Shown here one piece after another: positions 51,401 to 54,752 of a stretch of DNA of 64,000 nucleotides. The notes beneath the pieces were generated by a model. That model did no database searches. It was given only the letters and a program-made list of their open reading frames with translations, and was not told the DNA's origin. Each line of letters begins with the position of its first letter. Positions within the stretch are counted from its first letter, which is position 1. This stretch comes from Caprella mutica (Eukaryota; Arthropoda; Malacostraca; Amphipoda; Caprellidae): positions 248,001 through 312,000 of the forward strand of contig CANNZV010001166.1 in NCBI GenBank assembly GCA_947561585.1, written 5' to 3'. The position numbers and the translations under genes are program-made.

Positions 51401-53634
51401 CATACAGGAATTCTGAAGCATGTCTTTGCTGCGATATTATTTACCAGTCTCATTGTACATTAATTGTGAGAGATGCATTGAAGCTGAGGAAATATGACGT
51501 GAATATTTCCTAAACAAGCAGGGATAAATATCATGATTTAGTAACTTTGAGAGTGATGTGAATTACGAGTTGTCTTTAAAATTTAGCAATTTGAAGCTAT
51601 TATATTAAATGTCTCTGAGTAAATATTTTTGGGAGGATCAATTTATGATAATTTATCGTGTTATCTTGTTGTGGGTGTTAATCGAGTTGATAGATTGGTG
51701 GTCACAATGTTCAGGTACACAACTCAGCTAATTATGATCAGTAGGCCTAGGAGTTGCAAATTGGCAACTCTATACTATTCATTCGAATCACTAACTAAAT
51801 ATAGAATGCTATTGATATCAAGGAATATAATCATGATTAGTTAGTAGTTAGAGATAATCATGATTAATATTATATTATAGGTACAATTTCATTTCAAGGT
51901 TCAATTACCGGTAAACAATTAGGATTATTTTAGCTTCGGCGTAGGTTTTGTCTTCAATATTGATGTTTTTCCTTCTGTAACAATATATATTGAAATCGAT
52001 CTAAAAAAAAGATACAACTGTATTATTGAAACAATGGACATAAACAATGAATTTTATTTTCTACTATAAATTACAACTAACCTTGTTATATTATTCTGTT
52101 TTCGGCTTACCCTCAGAATGATTTTTCTCCTTTTTTATTTTCTTTTGAAAAGAAAGATTCCTTTGGATAAATTCATTATAGTGGATGAGGCTGTAGCGAT
52201 AAAAAACTGTTTCAAATTAAATTTCCTTAGAAGGAAAGTGTTCTCGTGATTTTCCTGATAACAGATGAAATATATTCATGCTGCAAGAAATTAGGTCACC
52301 CTTTTTGTGTGTAGAGTAGCTACAGTACTTTCTTAACTAAGGCCTTGCAATCTTCATTTAGAACAAAAATTTAGTACAATATTCTTTAGATAAACTTAAC
52401 TAATATATTTATTCTATATATATTTTTAGATAAACATTATGAATGTTAATATTTGTTATACAATATATATGAATCATTATTTAGATATTTTTTATATACG
52501 ATATAAAAATCCTTCTGGTCTCAGAATTATTTTAATCTATATTTCAGCAAAGATGACAAGCGTAGCAGTTATTTTCAATCTTCGATTATCGGAATCATGA
52601 AGTTTTTCTTATATATTCAAATTTTATCCTTAAAACTGTCTTTTTTGCCCACTTTAGTGTACGGGTCCATCTAGCCGCAGAAAAAGTACCTTCCTAGCCT
52701 CTGCAACGGAAAGCGACACAAGGAAACCCGTAGGTAAGAAAGGAGGACATCCTTCTGTCAGTCTTTCTACTTTCTAAATCATTGCAACTATCGATAGGGA
52801 ATATAGGGAAAGTTACGCATTATCGGTCGATTTCACATCTTCGGTCACATAAGAAAAAACTATATATATACATATAAATCATACAGTTGAACACTTCTAT
52901 AGTGAACTACTGTATAGTAGAGTCCTGTATAGTGAACTTACCTCTAAAGTGAACATATTTAGTTCAGTCTGCCACAAATGACTATAAGTTTTCTATGCAT
53001 CTCTATATAGTAAATTAGATATATTGTATGAAAGAGAAGCTCTACCAGTGCAACTCTTCTGTAATGAAGTCATGTATAGTGAACCATCCTCATTTTTAGA
53101 GTTAAGAAAATAAAAACCCGTCTAATGAATTTATTTAAATAGAAGTATTTTGTATATTCTGCCATGAAAAGTGCAGTTTTCTATTCATCTCTTATATCCT
53201 CTATAGTTAGTAAACTCTTTATAGTGAACTAGTTGAAGTTCACTATAAAGGAGTTCTACTGTATAATAATTAGTATATAATTTTTATTTCTGTTGGTATC
53301 CATGATACCTTCAGGTATCATGGATACCAATATTTTGGAGGTTCAACAATTACTCTTCAGAATTTTTCGTGCAACACCGTAGTTAGTCAGCATTTGCTGT
53401 GCAATTTACGTAATTTGTAACTTGCCTAATTAACTAAGGTGTGTTCATTGACAGAGAGCAATGTTGTACCTGGTAGAGGGGCTTTGGGACACTATGGAAT
53501 GTGGCGACAGATGTGGCGGAATCAGTCAACCAGACATGAACCACCTGGAGCTGCAAGTGGACCTAACAATAAGGAAAGTGGAGTACCAGCAGCAGATGTT
53601 GCAGTGGATACTTCTGGCAACACTTCCATAATAG
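15323..53634 (+). CDS. Multi-exon ankyrin-repeat protein gene (14 visible exons, both ends missing)
   Basis: Fourteen exons, listed separately, join through AG acceptors and GT donors with matching phases into one stop-free frame of 2581 nt (about 860 codons). Phase continuity across 13 junctions is the main evidence. Residue numbers refer to this concatenation. Residues 1-95 are a charged, Ser-rich lead-in. Residues about 105-190 hold two clear ankyrin repeats (PPLFLAA and NTPLHLA helices with the LLLKYGA and LLEFGAS turns) and a partial third. Residues 190-371 are a Ser/Gly/Pro-rich, probably disordered linker. Residues 372-441 and 664-723 are Leu/Ala-rich helices that could be ARM/HEAT-like. 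Residues 442-663 are a Ser/Thr/Gln-rich insert. The rest is low-complexity and basic. Ankyrin and ARM-like repeats bind other proteins, so a cytoplasmic scaffold role is only an inference. No signal peptide, membrane segment or catalytic motif is visible. I do not recognise the family. No start or stop codon is assigned. Confidence 0.8.
15468..17320. other. Intron 1, proximal part
   Basis: AT-rich intron sequence. Only the 20-bp triplet at 16510 stands out. Confidence 0.55.
16510..16571 (+). repeat. 20-bp repeat, three copies
   Basis: Three near-identical units of tgtacatgtggtagtgctgt in intron 1, followed by a diverged partial copy. Confidence 0.9.
17321..19555 (+). repeat. 19-bp tandem array (about 117 copies) in intron 1
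   Basis: The unit is gagtaggtaagacacgagt with common ga/gt variation. Rare variants (gaaagacacg with gtgggtaag; gttagacac; aggcacgag) repeat 551 bp apart, that is 29 units, so a block was duplicated. On the + strand, the sense strand of the host gene, each unit carries GTGAGT and GTAAGA. Long - strand ORFs here (761, 631 and 437 codons) are artefacts of a stop-free repeat. Confidence 0.95.
19591..19935 (+). repeat. 15-bp GGGTGGAATTTACCG satellite, left part
   Basis: Degenerate 15-bp units (gtagaatttaccggg) run from about 19718 to 19935. A short segment at about 19591-19620 has the same unit in reverse complement (ttctaccccagtaaattcc), so the block could fold back. The BEL 3' LTR begins shortly after. 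Confidence 0.85.
19963..20452 (-). repeat. 3' LTR of BEL/Pao element
   Basis: 490 bp, near-identical to the 5' LTR. Differences seen: one base in the ATATAC[T/A]TATC stretch, one in ACCTCTCT[C/G]TGAG, and a 1-bp indel in AAACA[A]GCAAG. AATAAA (- strand) lies at about 20030-20035. The adjoining internal sequence is the purine-rich tract at about 20453-20475. Confidence 0.92.
20474..23581 (-). CDS. pol: BEL/Pao RT-RNase H-integrase ORF (1035 aa from first ATG)
   Basis: Copies element RNA into DNA and inserts it. The frame is open from about 23770, before the first ATG at 23581, and the conserved pre-RT segment (LVLPLPFKQHEP) lies in that extension, so 23581 is not the true domain start. Reverse transcriptase has FYVDDG with YVDD at 168-171. 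RNase H acidic residues fit D354 (FCDAS), E398 (RLELCAA), D428 (YSDS) and D474 (NPADIAS). The integrase HHCC finger is at about 657-697 (KHQG, CVVC), and the DDE residues fit D729 (GMDVFGPY), D797 (RSDQGSNF) and E843 (HFGGVWERQ). All catalytic residues appear intact. The frame is -1 relative to gag-protease, with both frames open over only 23716-23770, and no canonical slippery heptamer is seen there. Confidence 0.93.
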   Translation of the reverse strand: MEKYIAMGHVEPVPANELTPKKPGHAWWIPVFPVPHPKKDKVRIVFDSSARYHGTCLNDHLLPGPDINNRLKDVLLGFRNGSIGFSADVESMFHNFFLKPEQRDYVRFYWFRDNDASKDIIQYRGMVHIFGNCSSPAVASLGLRYAVKHPTEDKTSSLVSKFVTEQFYVDDGLGATDTPEEAVSILHDTRKALQRHNIRLHKICSSSEDVTNSFPESERATGTTVQLEESSNQTALGLIWETSRDSLILRSQVPDRPFTRRGILGTVNSVFDPLGISAPILLDGKHIQRSLLTAVDGTSQDSNYWDKDLPYHLNDGWESWKLSLRGLCGLEIPRSYRPANFGNVRSVQLHGFCDASNDGTGFVIYLKSTNCSGSIHVAFVSGSSKIVPKTTPTIPRLELCAALDLSVAIDEAARKLDIGNDDVFLYSDSMIVLGYLRNTDKRFPLYITRRTNLILSNSSVEQWKYVQTSENPADIASRRQSIRSLLYSCWLSGPALLMKEEYDPIEENTTSLPEVLPDAICLLSKPLVSGIFNNLLERCSNLNKVVRVTKRVVNLCRRWLDRSRQRLGMAMTPRDPVTLQESLNIFIRDTQQQHFPQLALLSSVKNNSFQSLSPFQDENSIIRVGGRLCLSDLEYENKFLILLPNKSHLSSLLIRHHHESVKHQGRHITLSAIRRAGYFVHKASSSIRKIISNCVVCRKLRLPLTEQRMSNLPRDRLEASPPFSNSGMDVFGPYLVSDGTTTRRSKANKKCWALILTCLNSRATHIEPLPSLDTPSLKNALRRFICVRGSVKKLRSDQGSNFIGVLNQETSINEEDIRKELSNQTVEWELTPPKASHFGGVWERQIQSVKNILNSCLHQLGTRILTRDDLYTFFQECVSILNNTPLWEHSADPNDPRPLTPAMLLNLRTDQPISSEDFQTRDLLAYGKRRWRRIQYLPDQFWSRWRNDYLQTLHKRRKWFDPTRNLQVGDVVLLKDSSLKRYRWPMARVIGTKTSSDGLVRSVELVTSGQSPSSKRHLHRPVTELSLLVPVADHV
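23842..26610 (-). CDS. gag-pr: BEL/Pao Gag plus aspartic protease ORF (922 aa)
   Basis: Encodes the structural Gag that packages element RNA, followed by the protease that processes the polyprotein. The ATG at 26610 is the first in the frame and follows an AT-rich leader. Residues 1-110 look coiled-coil-like and charged; 150-350 are Pro/Ser-rich. Residues about 360-550 match the BEL/Pao Gag domain (NPYAGEPHRFHSWLNALNKR), followed by a short RTFES/RTFET/RPFES repeat. Zinc-knuckle Cys/His clusters lie at about 632-691 (CFVC, then CVQCQGNH). The protease begins at about 729, with LDEQS at 750-754 in place of the usual DSG/DTG; D751 would be the catalytic Asp. The ORF stops at UAG shortly after the protease, whereas BEL/Pao elements usually continue in one frame into RT. 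Confidence 0.9.
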   Translation of the reverse strand: MEKRVVKVSLDKLMELYDENTIALDNLLCFPIDSLEDNVDDIRCFVNEVKDTCKEYTTLANENISALRRNASTAQANELTKCMVQKRSKVKAMICSVNEKLGINDNISNIYTEKSLTTSNGRRARSVINDFPSNYATSLDSKVGNNIPISSSFGPFSNVLPRAIATAPLTIYDADVYDSIANQMKSTLKIFDPLSIVGDNPVSANSRTGLPLTTGPVPLSMENLSASLPLSSAPTPLSFELPETSQIHVPVTACSVQQSSVVVTAPLSYANVSSHQLHVNSTNVNPPMLSQSALPFHPFVPNVDQLAHGLHSSGRGPAINPVPSGVHFVNPPPLHVTGQPAPANSVAPIYITQDAASLHIVKQQLFQKASNPYAGEPHRFHSWLNALNKRLTGIDISSYDKLLVLEANTSHVALKIVQKHMAIGGPDPSRTLQRVLTDLRSECGSNVRIANSLNEKVDAFPQIRSVYQLDKLKELLTLCEYIEANMDGAQELGIFNTAYGSQRIWMKLPENLQNSLRAICDDCRCNNGDRYPPFTHFVRFLNKKNREYSDPLFQKPQPREYGKRENTSLKTHNETVSNSCSDGNSPYTHRPFSQRTFESPNQRTFETPKQRPFESQHQRNSNIPNSRRVDVCPFHEDSKHSLVQCRKFGNLPYKEKIEMLRSKGLCFVCTGQHLRSNCTLKEKCVQCQGNHISILHPDQQRTIPNSNHDKSNLCTKICENSSLSKNCSKILLVDLTMDSSSESLRCYAILDEQSSTTFADPKVAEFFNVSGPTTEYTLRTLSGSSTNTGGIILNGVKIKGVGERKRLNLPSMYTNPHIPDSRKEFAGRATVRAYPHIEKFAKNFNDPNVNAEVLLLVGRDAGQCMYTRCYGSSPPYVHHTALGWALVGNTCVTPKYSIDDPCVMRVDVSEHFSHSPCFNYQK
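27070..27222 (-). repeat. Triplicated 51-bp leader repeat of the BEL element
   Basis: Three tandem 51-bp copies start at 27070, 27121 and 27172, each containing agcaacaagaatgtgttcgg. They lie in the untranslated leader between the 5' LTR and the gag start. The outer two copies are closest to each other; the middle one has diverged in its second half. A packaging, translational or regulatory role is possible but unproven. Confidence 0.85.
27297..27785 (-). repeat. 5' LTR of BEL/Pao element
   Basis: 489 bp, starting TGTCGCGG and ending CCGCGATA on the - strand, so the termini form an 8-bp inverted repeat with one mismatch (TG...TA rather than TG...CA). It matches the copy at 19963-20452 except for about three differences. 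An AATAAA polyadenylation signal lies near the 3' end. Confidence 0.92.
27786..28316 (+). repeat. 15-bp GGGTGGAATTTACCG satellite, right part
   Basis: Continues on the other side of the BEL element with the same 15-bp unit (gtggaatttaccgggg), about 35 degenerate copies. The left and right parts are best read as one array split by the retrotransposon. An isolated unit-like stretch also occurs near 16855. Confidence 0.85.
28317..29164. other. Intron 1, distal part
   Basis: AT-rich, with a small G-rich patch at 28694-28745 (two gctccctggg motifs). No exon recognised. Confidence 0.55.
29165..29304 (+). CDS. Exon 2
   Basis: The acceptor is ttttcttcag. The donor TGAG|gttggc is weaker than the others. 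The exon completes the split Ala codon from exon 1 and ends in phase 0. It encodes a Ser-rich stretch and then the helical segment KLLTLCTSIASEAV, just before the ankyrin repeats. Confidence 0.75.
29616..29739 (+). CDS. Exon 3, ankyrin repeat 1
   Basis: The acceptor is ttctttgccag and the donor CTTG|gtgagg. It enters in phase 0 and leaves in phase 1. It encodes a full ankyrin repeat: LPPLFLAAVKANTAIMYLLL followed by KYGAPATVVD, with helix-turn-helix and beta-turn spacing close to 33 residues. Confidence 0.85.
29914..30055 (+). CDS. Exon 4, ankyrin repeat 2
   Basis: The acceptor is gctctgttgtcag and the donor GTCAA|gtgag. The codon split with exon 3 gives Gly. It encodes NTPLHLASCQRTINWESVLD and then LLEFGASITHRN, a near-canonical ankyrin repeat with a slightly long loop, and the start of a degenerate third repeat (GKRALDL). 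Confidence 0.85.
30337..30592 (+). repeat. Purine-rich 30-bp repeats next to a pyrimidine tract
   Basis: About four units of the type gaaagagataagagataatt (30337-30499) are followed at once by a long C/T tract (30500-30592, ending in a run of C). It lies in intron 4, about 280 bp after exon 4. Confidence 0.85.
31113..31290 (+). repeat. Dispersed repeat, copy 2, in intron 4
   Basis: gggttatgctcttcaactac, then gaggtacatattagattttg and agttaggtag, match the copy at 4985. Confidence 0.5.
32010..32215 (+). repeat. Degenerate relatives of the 23-bp satellite
   Basis: Irregular units of the type tattgtgtatagtataacgg resemble the clean 23-bp array at 35892-36453. They look like an old or unexpanded copy of the same sequence. 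Confidence 0.75.
33113..33845. mobile_element. Mutator-like MITE with 9-bp target-site duplication
   Basis: Perfect 9-bp direct repeats atgaaaaaa flank it (33104-33112 and 33846-33854). The termini are long inverted repeats (ggtgtc ... gacaccc, continuing through ttttggtccgtg, aaaaagtrtaataaacatg and tagttaattt). The left arm has extra copies of a gggtcgtggtcatt-type subterminal repeat. Long TIRs plus 9-bp duplications are typical of MULEs. No transposase ORF is present. Confidence 0.8.
33954..34521. mobile_element. TTAA-flanked MITE, 568 bp
   Basis: TTAA lies on both sides (33950-33953, 34522-34525). The termini AGGCCCGGTCACATTG and CAATGTGACCGGGAC are inverted repeats with a 13-bp perfect core. 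TTAA targets suggest a piggyBac-type origin, but the TIR alone does not settle it. The 158-codon ORF inside is not recognisable. Confidence 0.7.
35152..35744 (-). mobile_element. Dispersed element family R, copy R2 (reverse orientation)
   Basis: Reverse complement of the R1/R3 structure: begins (+ strand) with ggtagagcgcataccttcgcc and ends with aaatttgcgaaggtaac. It carries the same subrepeats and is located in intron 4. Confidence 0.8.
35892..36453 (+). repeat. 23-bp tandem array (about 24 copies) in intron 4
   Basis: The unit is tattgtgtatagtatgatcc followed by cta, nearly homogeneous except for the last few units. It ends about 255 bp before exon 5. Confidence 0.95.
36708..36884 (+). CDS. 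Exon 5
   Basis: The acceptor is ttctgttttcag and the donor TTGT|gtgagt. It completes a Lys codon split after two bases in exon 4 and leaves in phase 2. It encodes the end of the ankyrin region (LQEQLVYDCFTVFEPP), a Pro/Glu stretch and a basic segment (SSIFKRLQGVASRDK). A short-period tandem array begins within a few bases of its donor. Confidence 0.8.
36888..37760 (+). repeat. Irregular ctatcac(n) tandem array in intron 5
   Basis: Composite of 11- to 15-bp units (ctatcactgta, ctatcacattgta, ctatcacatactgta) that starts right at the exon 5 donor. The ORFs here (up to 336 codons) are repeat artefacts. Confidence 0.95.
38101..38241. mobile_element. Short TIR element (about 140 bp) in intron 5
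   Basis: Left end ggcctgctcacacgagcg and right end cgctcgtgtaacagagccc form imperfect inverted repeats sharing acacgagcgttttt. I did not find a clear target-site duplication. It lies about 175 bp before exon 6. Confidence 0.6.
38243..38306. repeat. Perfect palindromes in intron 5
   Basis: An 18-bp perfect palindrome (agtctataattatagact) at 38243-38260 and a 30-bp perfect palindrome at 38277-38306 with the same core, both AT-rich and next to the TIR element. Confidence 0.9.
38417..38571 (+). CDS. Exon 6, Ser/Gly/Thr-rich linker
   Basis: The acceptor has a long pyrimidine tract (ttcttctctccctcag) and the donor is GCTG|gtgagt. It completes a Val codon from exon 5 and leaves in phase 1. The peptide is low-complexity (GSIVGSIPGGSVSRGAVTAG). 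The exon is GC-rich against AT-rich flanks. Confidence 0.75.
38808..38926 (+). CDS. Exon 7, Ser-rich linker
   Basis: The acceptor is acctctcccaccaccag and the donor AGTAAG|gtggga. It completes a Gly codon and leaves in phase 0. It encodes a Ser/Asp-rich stretch including DSMSLGSNDAV and RSRNSGMQDLRSK, a plausible phosphorylation-prone linker. Confidence 0.75.
39497..39608 (+). CDS. Exon 8
   Basis: The acceptor is cctccctccag and the donor GATG|gtgaga. It enters in phase 0 and leaves in phase 1. It encodes a charged, probably helical segment (LESLNQLGSRRRLRKLHEEG) and then a Pro-rich tail (TPPDMPPADG). Confidence 0.75.
39742..40513. mobile_element. TA-flanked MITE, 772 bp, in intron 8
   Basis: The terminal inverted repeats are imperfect over about 22 bp (CAGGCATCCCCCGCTTTAGT against CAGGCTGGCCTCGCTTTAAG on the other strand), flanked by TA. 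Its interior is related to the 939-1500 element, including the acgactca and tctcattttctatgag blocks. Confidence 0.75.
40783..40887 (+). repeat. 15-bp tandem repeat, about 6 copies
   Basis: The unit aactcagaagttcgt is nearly perfect, in intron 8. Confidence 0.9.
40990..42380 (+). repeat. 20-bp ccccttatctatttacactc array (about 69 copies) in intron 8
   Basis: Units are mostly 20 bp, varying in C-run length. A block with the order tcctcc ... cccccc ... ttcccc recurs about every 180-200 bp toward the 3' end, suggesting segmental amplification. The 317-codon ORF here is a repeat artefact. Confidence 0.95.
42875..43218 (+). repeat. 26-bp tandem array (about 13 copies) in intron 8
   Basis: The unit is ttaccattgagtactaatga followed by gtactg, with a g/a subtype (ttgag or ttaag). 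Confidence 0.95.
43391..44036 (+). repeat. 23-bp gactggtgacaatattcacc array (28 copies) in intron 8
   Basis: Nearly perfect units with occasional c/t change. This is a different 23-bp sequence from the one at 35892. Confidence 0.97.
44186..44505 (+). repeat. G-rich 15-bp-type minisatellite in intron 8
   Basis: Units of the type gggatacggtggggaa, with an internal duplication of the flank gatgacctcgtcccac at 44168 and 44377. The + strand has frequent GG/GGGG runs. Confidence 0.85.
44614..44795. mobile_element. TA-flanked MITE (182 bp) just upstream of exon 9
   Basis: Left end CAGGGTGTCTCAGAAAAAGC and the complement of the right end CAGGTTGTCTCTGAAAAAAG match closely. TA lies at 44612-44613 and 44796-44797. 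It ends 47 bp before the exon 9 acceptor. Confidence 0.8.
44843..45051 (+). CDS. Exon 9, Leu-rich helical (ARM/HEAT-like) segment
   Basis: The acceptor is ctatacttttacag and the donor CTGAAG|gtgtgt. It completes a Gly codon and leaves in phase 0. It encodes successive amphipathic helices (NLALLKKLSSNPECLGLIVR, then VPTLVLFYARNP, then LYVSLSSLLHHILK) of the kind seen in ARM/HEAT folds; no specific domain is recognised. A MITE ends 47 bp upstream and a 20-bp tandem array starts 15 bp downstream. Confidence 0.8.
45066..45266 (+). repeat. 20-bp tandem array (about 10 copies) next to the exon 9 donor
   Basis: The unit agtagaatagttaaatagtc starts 15 bp after the 5' splice site of exon 9. Confidence 0.95.
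45267..45493. other. Spacer between two arrays in intron 9
   Basis: AT-rich unique sequence; nothing recognised. Confidence 0.5.
45494..45922 (+). repeat. 31-bp tandem array (about 14 copies) in intron 9
   Basis: The unit is ttctctcactagttacagtg followed by ggagcagtagc, with the subtypes agttaaagtgag and caatagtt. Confidence 0.95.
46229..47055 (-). repeat. 32-bp satellite array B, inverted relative to array A (about 26 copies)
   Basis: The unit is the exact reverse complement of the 5338-7556 unit. The same variants appear here as gtggtgatg, agagacactg and tactgtcagag. It occupies intron 9, between exons 9 and 10. Confidence 0.95.
47327..47992 (+). CDS. Exon 10, 222-codon Ser/Gln/Thr-rich symmetric exon
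   Basis: The acceptor is tttttcctacgtctag and the donor AAGAAAG|gtttga. Both ends are phase 0 and the length is exactly 222 codons. The peptide is rich in Ser, Thr, Gln and Asn, with a basic Ser/Arg cluster near the end (KSSKSSRSRHQSPGRSQQ), so it is probably disordered. It sits between two helical exons, and removing it would keep the frame. Confidence 0.8.
48274..48455 (+). CDS. Exon 11, Ala/Leu-rich helical segment
   Basis: The acceptor is ttccatcaccag and the donor GAGAA|gtgaga. It enters in phase 0 and leaves in phase 2. It encodes strongly helical sequence (EAAAAICILVRACAALLAGV, LQFTAMTTLNKIIDAAIVY), ARM/HEAT-like in character. It looks like a natural continuation of exon 9. Confidence 0.8.
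48856..49009 (+). CDS. Exon 12
   Basis: The acceptor is ctttttcctcatcag and the donor GCATTG|gtgagt. It completes a Lys codon from exon 11 and leaves in phase 0. It encodes a Ser/Gly/Pro/Arg-rich segment including SCGMLSRSVSMRQAAGGGRP, with RSVS resembling a basophilic kinase site. Confidence 0.75.
49100..49260. repeat. Fragment of the dispersed 939/39742 family
   Basis: The gttacgaattatcggtcggt stretch and the following ttggta ... taccaa foldback match parts of the MITEs at 939 and 39742 and of 52803-52870. It begins about 90 bp after exon 12. Confidence 0.6.
50119..50817 (-). mobile_element. Tc1/mariner-type element, internally decayed, in intron 12
   Basis: TA-flanked, with imperfect TIRs of about 50 bp (CAGGACTAACATAAGTAGTG against CAGGGTGGTCATAAATATAA, both continuing into a GTTCT.GCGCGA block). 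The - strand contains a broken transposase. Its 699-bp length is too short for a complete element. Confidence 0.75.
50340..50690 (-). pseudogene. Mariner/IS630-type transposase relic
   Basis: On the - strand, the WMQDGDQ box (catalytic Asp region) is followed, after a frameshift, by WPTRSPVLTAKDFFLCGYL, matching the WPPRSPDLxPxDFFLWG motif of mariner-related transposases, then DNLNQLKERITHGV. At least one frameshift and one stop are present. Confidence 0.75.
52658..52733 (+). CDS. Exon 13 (short, 76 nt)
   Basis: The acceptor is ttttttgcccactttag and the donor CCCGTAG|gtaaga. It enters in phase 0 and leaves in phase 1. The peptide SSRRKSTFLASATESDTRKP is basic and Ser-rich. Support comes from good splice sites and phase agreement on both sides. 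Confidence 0.65.
52803..52870. repeat. Fragment of the dispersed 939/39742 family
   Basis: gttacgcattatcggtcgat, then ttcacatcttcggtcacat, closely matches 49105-49165. It lies between exon 13 and the MITE at 52884. Confidence 0.6.
52884..53261. mobile_element. TA-flanked pogo/Tc1-like MITE (378 bp) in intron 13
   Basis: The ends CAGTTGAACACTTCTATAGT and, on the other strand, CAGTAGAACTCCTTTATAGT continue into GAACT, with TA on both sides. A related foldback sequence occurs at 63158-63332. Confidence 0.7.
53293..53330. repeat. Perfect 17-bp stem hairpin in intron 13
   Basis: ttggtatccatgatacc, loop ttca, then ggtatcatggataccaa. Imperfect relatives sit at about 49188-49228 and 40187-40205. 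Confidence 0.9.
53345..53405 (-). repeat. Fragment duplicated from the 53948 transposase relic
   Basis: The stretch cttcagaatttttcgtgcaa, then caccgtagttagtcagcatttgct, closely matches 53955-54000 in the same orientation. It ends about 50 bp before the exon 14 acceptor. Confidence 0.65.
53455..53634 (+). CDS. Exon 14 (last visible exon)
   Basis: The acceptor is gtgttcattgacag and the donor CATAATAG|gtaagt is near consensus. It completes a Glu codon and leaves in phase 1. The peptide includes GALGHYGMWRQMWRN followed by Gly/Ala/Asn-rich sequence. The open donor shows that the gene continues beyond the window. A transposase-derived repeat ends about 45 bp upstream of the acceptor. Confidence 0.7.
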
Positions 53635-53947
53635 GTAAGTGGAAAGCATAGATGGTACTGGGATGCATTGAACATTTCTCTGTAGAATTGTTATGTATCA
53701 AAGGAAATAGGTTGATTACCATTTTGAGCATTTAATTTTTTCTAATATTTATACCATCTTTTTTGTTCAAATATAAGAACAAAATCAAAAAAAATTCTAA
53801 AAGTGATAGATGATTTGAAACTTTAACTTTTTCGTTACATGTATTTTTCAAGGAAAATTAAACTACTGATCTGTGGGTTTTTGCGAAAGTTGTTAATTTT
53901 TTATCAAAATCTTTTTTTTGAATCATTTATTGTTTAAGGCTTCAACG

Positions 53948-54171
53948 AATATTCTTCAGTATTTTCCGTGCAACACCGTAGCTAATCCGCACTTGCTTTG
54001 AATTTGCGTATCTGATGTATTCGAAGTCAATTTAATTAACATTCCCCTGGTCGCCTCAACGATTTGCTTTGTCCGTACATTCCTGGACTTGCCTTTGACT
54101 TTCGAGGTGAAATGTTGCGTGGTTTGGAAGTTACGGACACACCGCTTAATAACCTTTACATATAGAGGCAT
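53948..54171 (-). pseudogene. Transposase N-terminal (HTH) relic
   Basis: The - strand peptide KRCVRNFQTTQHFTSKVKGK, then NVRTKQIVEATRGML, resembles the helix-turn-helix and linker region of IS630/mariner-type transposases. No catalytic region follows in phase. A second copy of its end lies at about 53345-53405. Confidence 0.5.
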
Positions 54172-54406
54172 TGGGTGTGTAGGTCATGATGTTCAATACT
54201 CTTAGAGAAGCAGTAACGCTTTCGGAGAGAAGAAACTGATGAGATAATTTGAGCGTCTAATATCCAGTCATGACGTAGTACTGTTTGACTCTACTGTTTT
54301 CATGGTGCAGTAACAACAAAGTTAAAGTAAGGAATCGATTACATTTCCCAAAAATTACATTTACATCAACCTCTTTCTATTGATGTTTCGATTAGTATGA
54401 TGATAA

Positions 54407-54752
54407 GATGACTTGGTTATGATAGTATGACTTGGTTATGATAGTATGACTTGGTTATGATAGTATGACTTGGTTATGATAGTATGAATTGGTTATGATA
54501 GTATGACTTGGTTATGATAGTATGACTTGGTTATGATAGTATGACTTGGTTATGATAGTATGACTTGGTTATGATAGTATGACTTGGTTATGATAGTATG
54601 ACTTGGTTATGATAGTGTGACTTGGTTATGATAGTGTGACTTGGTTATGATAGTGTGACTTGGTTATGATAGTGTGACTTGGTTATGATAGTGTGACTTG
54701 GTTATGATAGTGTGACTTGGTTATGATAGTATGACTTGGTTATGATAGTATG
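54407..54752 (+). repeat. 19-bp tandem array (about 18 copies)
   Basis: The unit atgacttggttatgatagt; a block of six units has gtg in place of atg. Confidence 0.95.

Larger units (their letters stand above)
49261..52657. other. Intron 12 remainder
   Basis: AT-rich. Besides the mariner element at 50119 I see no exon or repeat. Confidence 0.5.
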
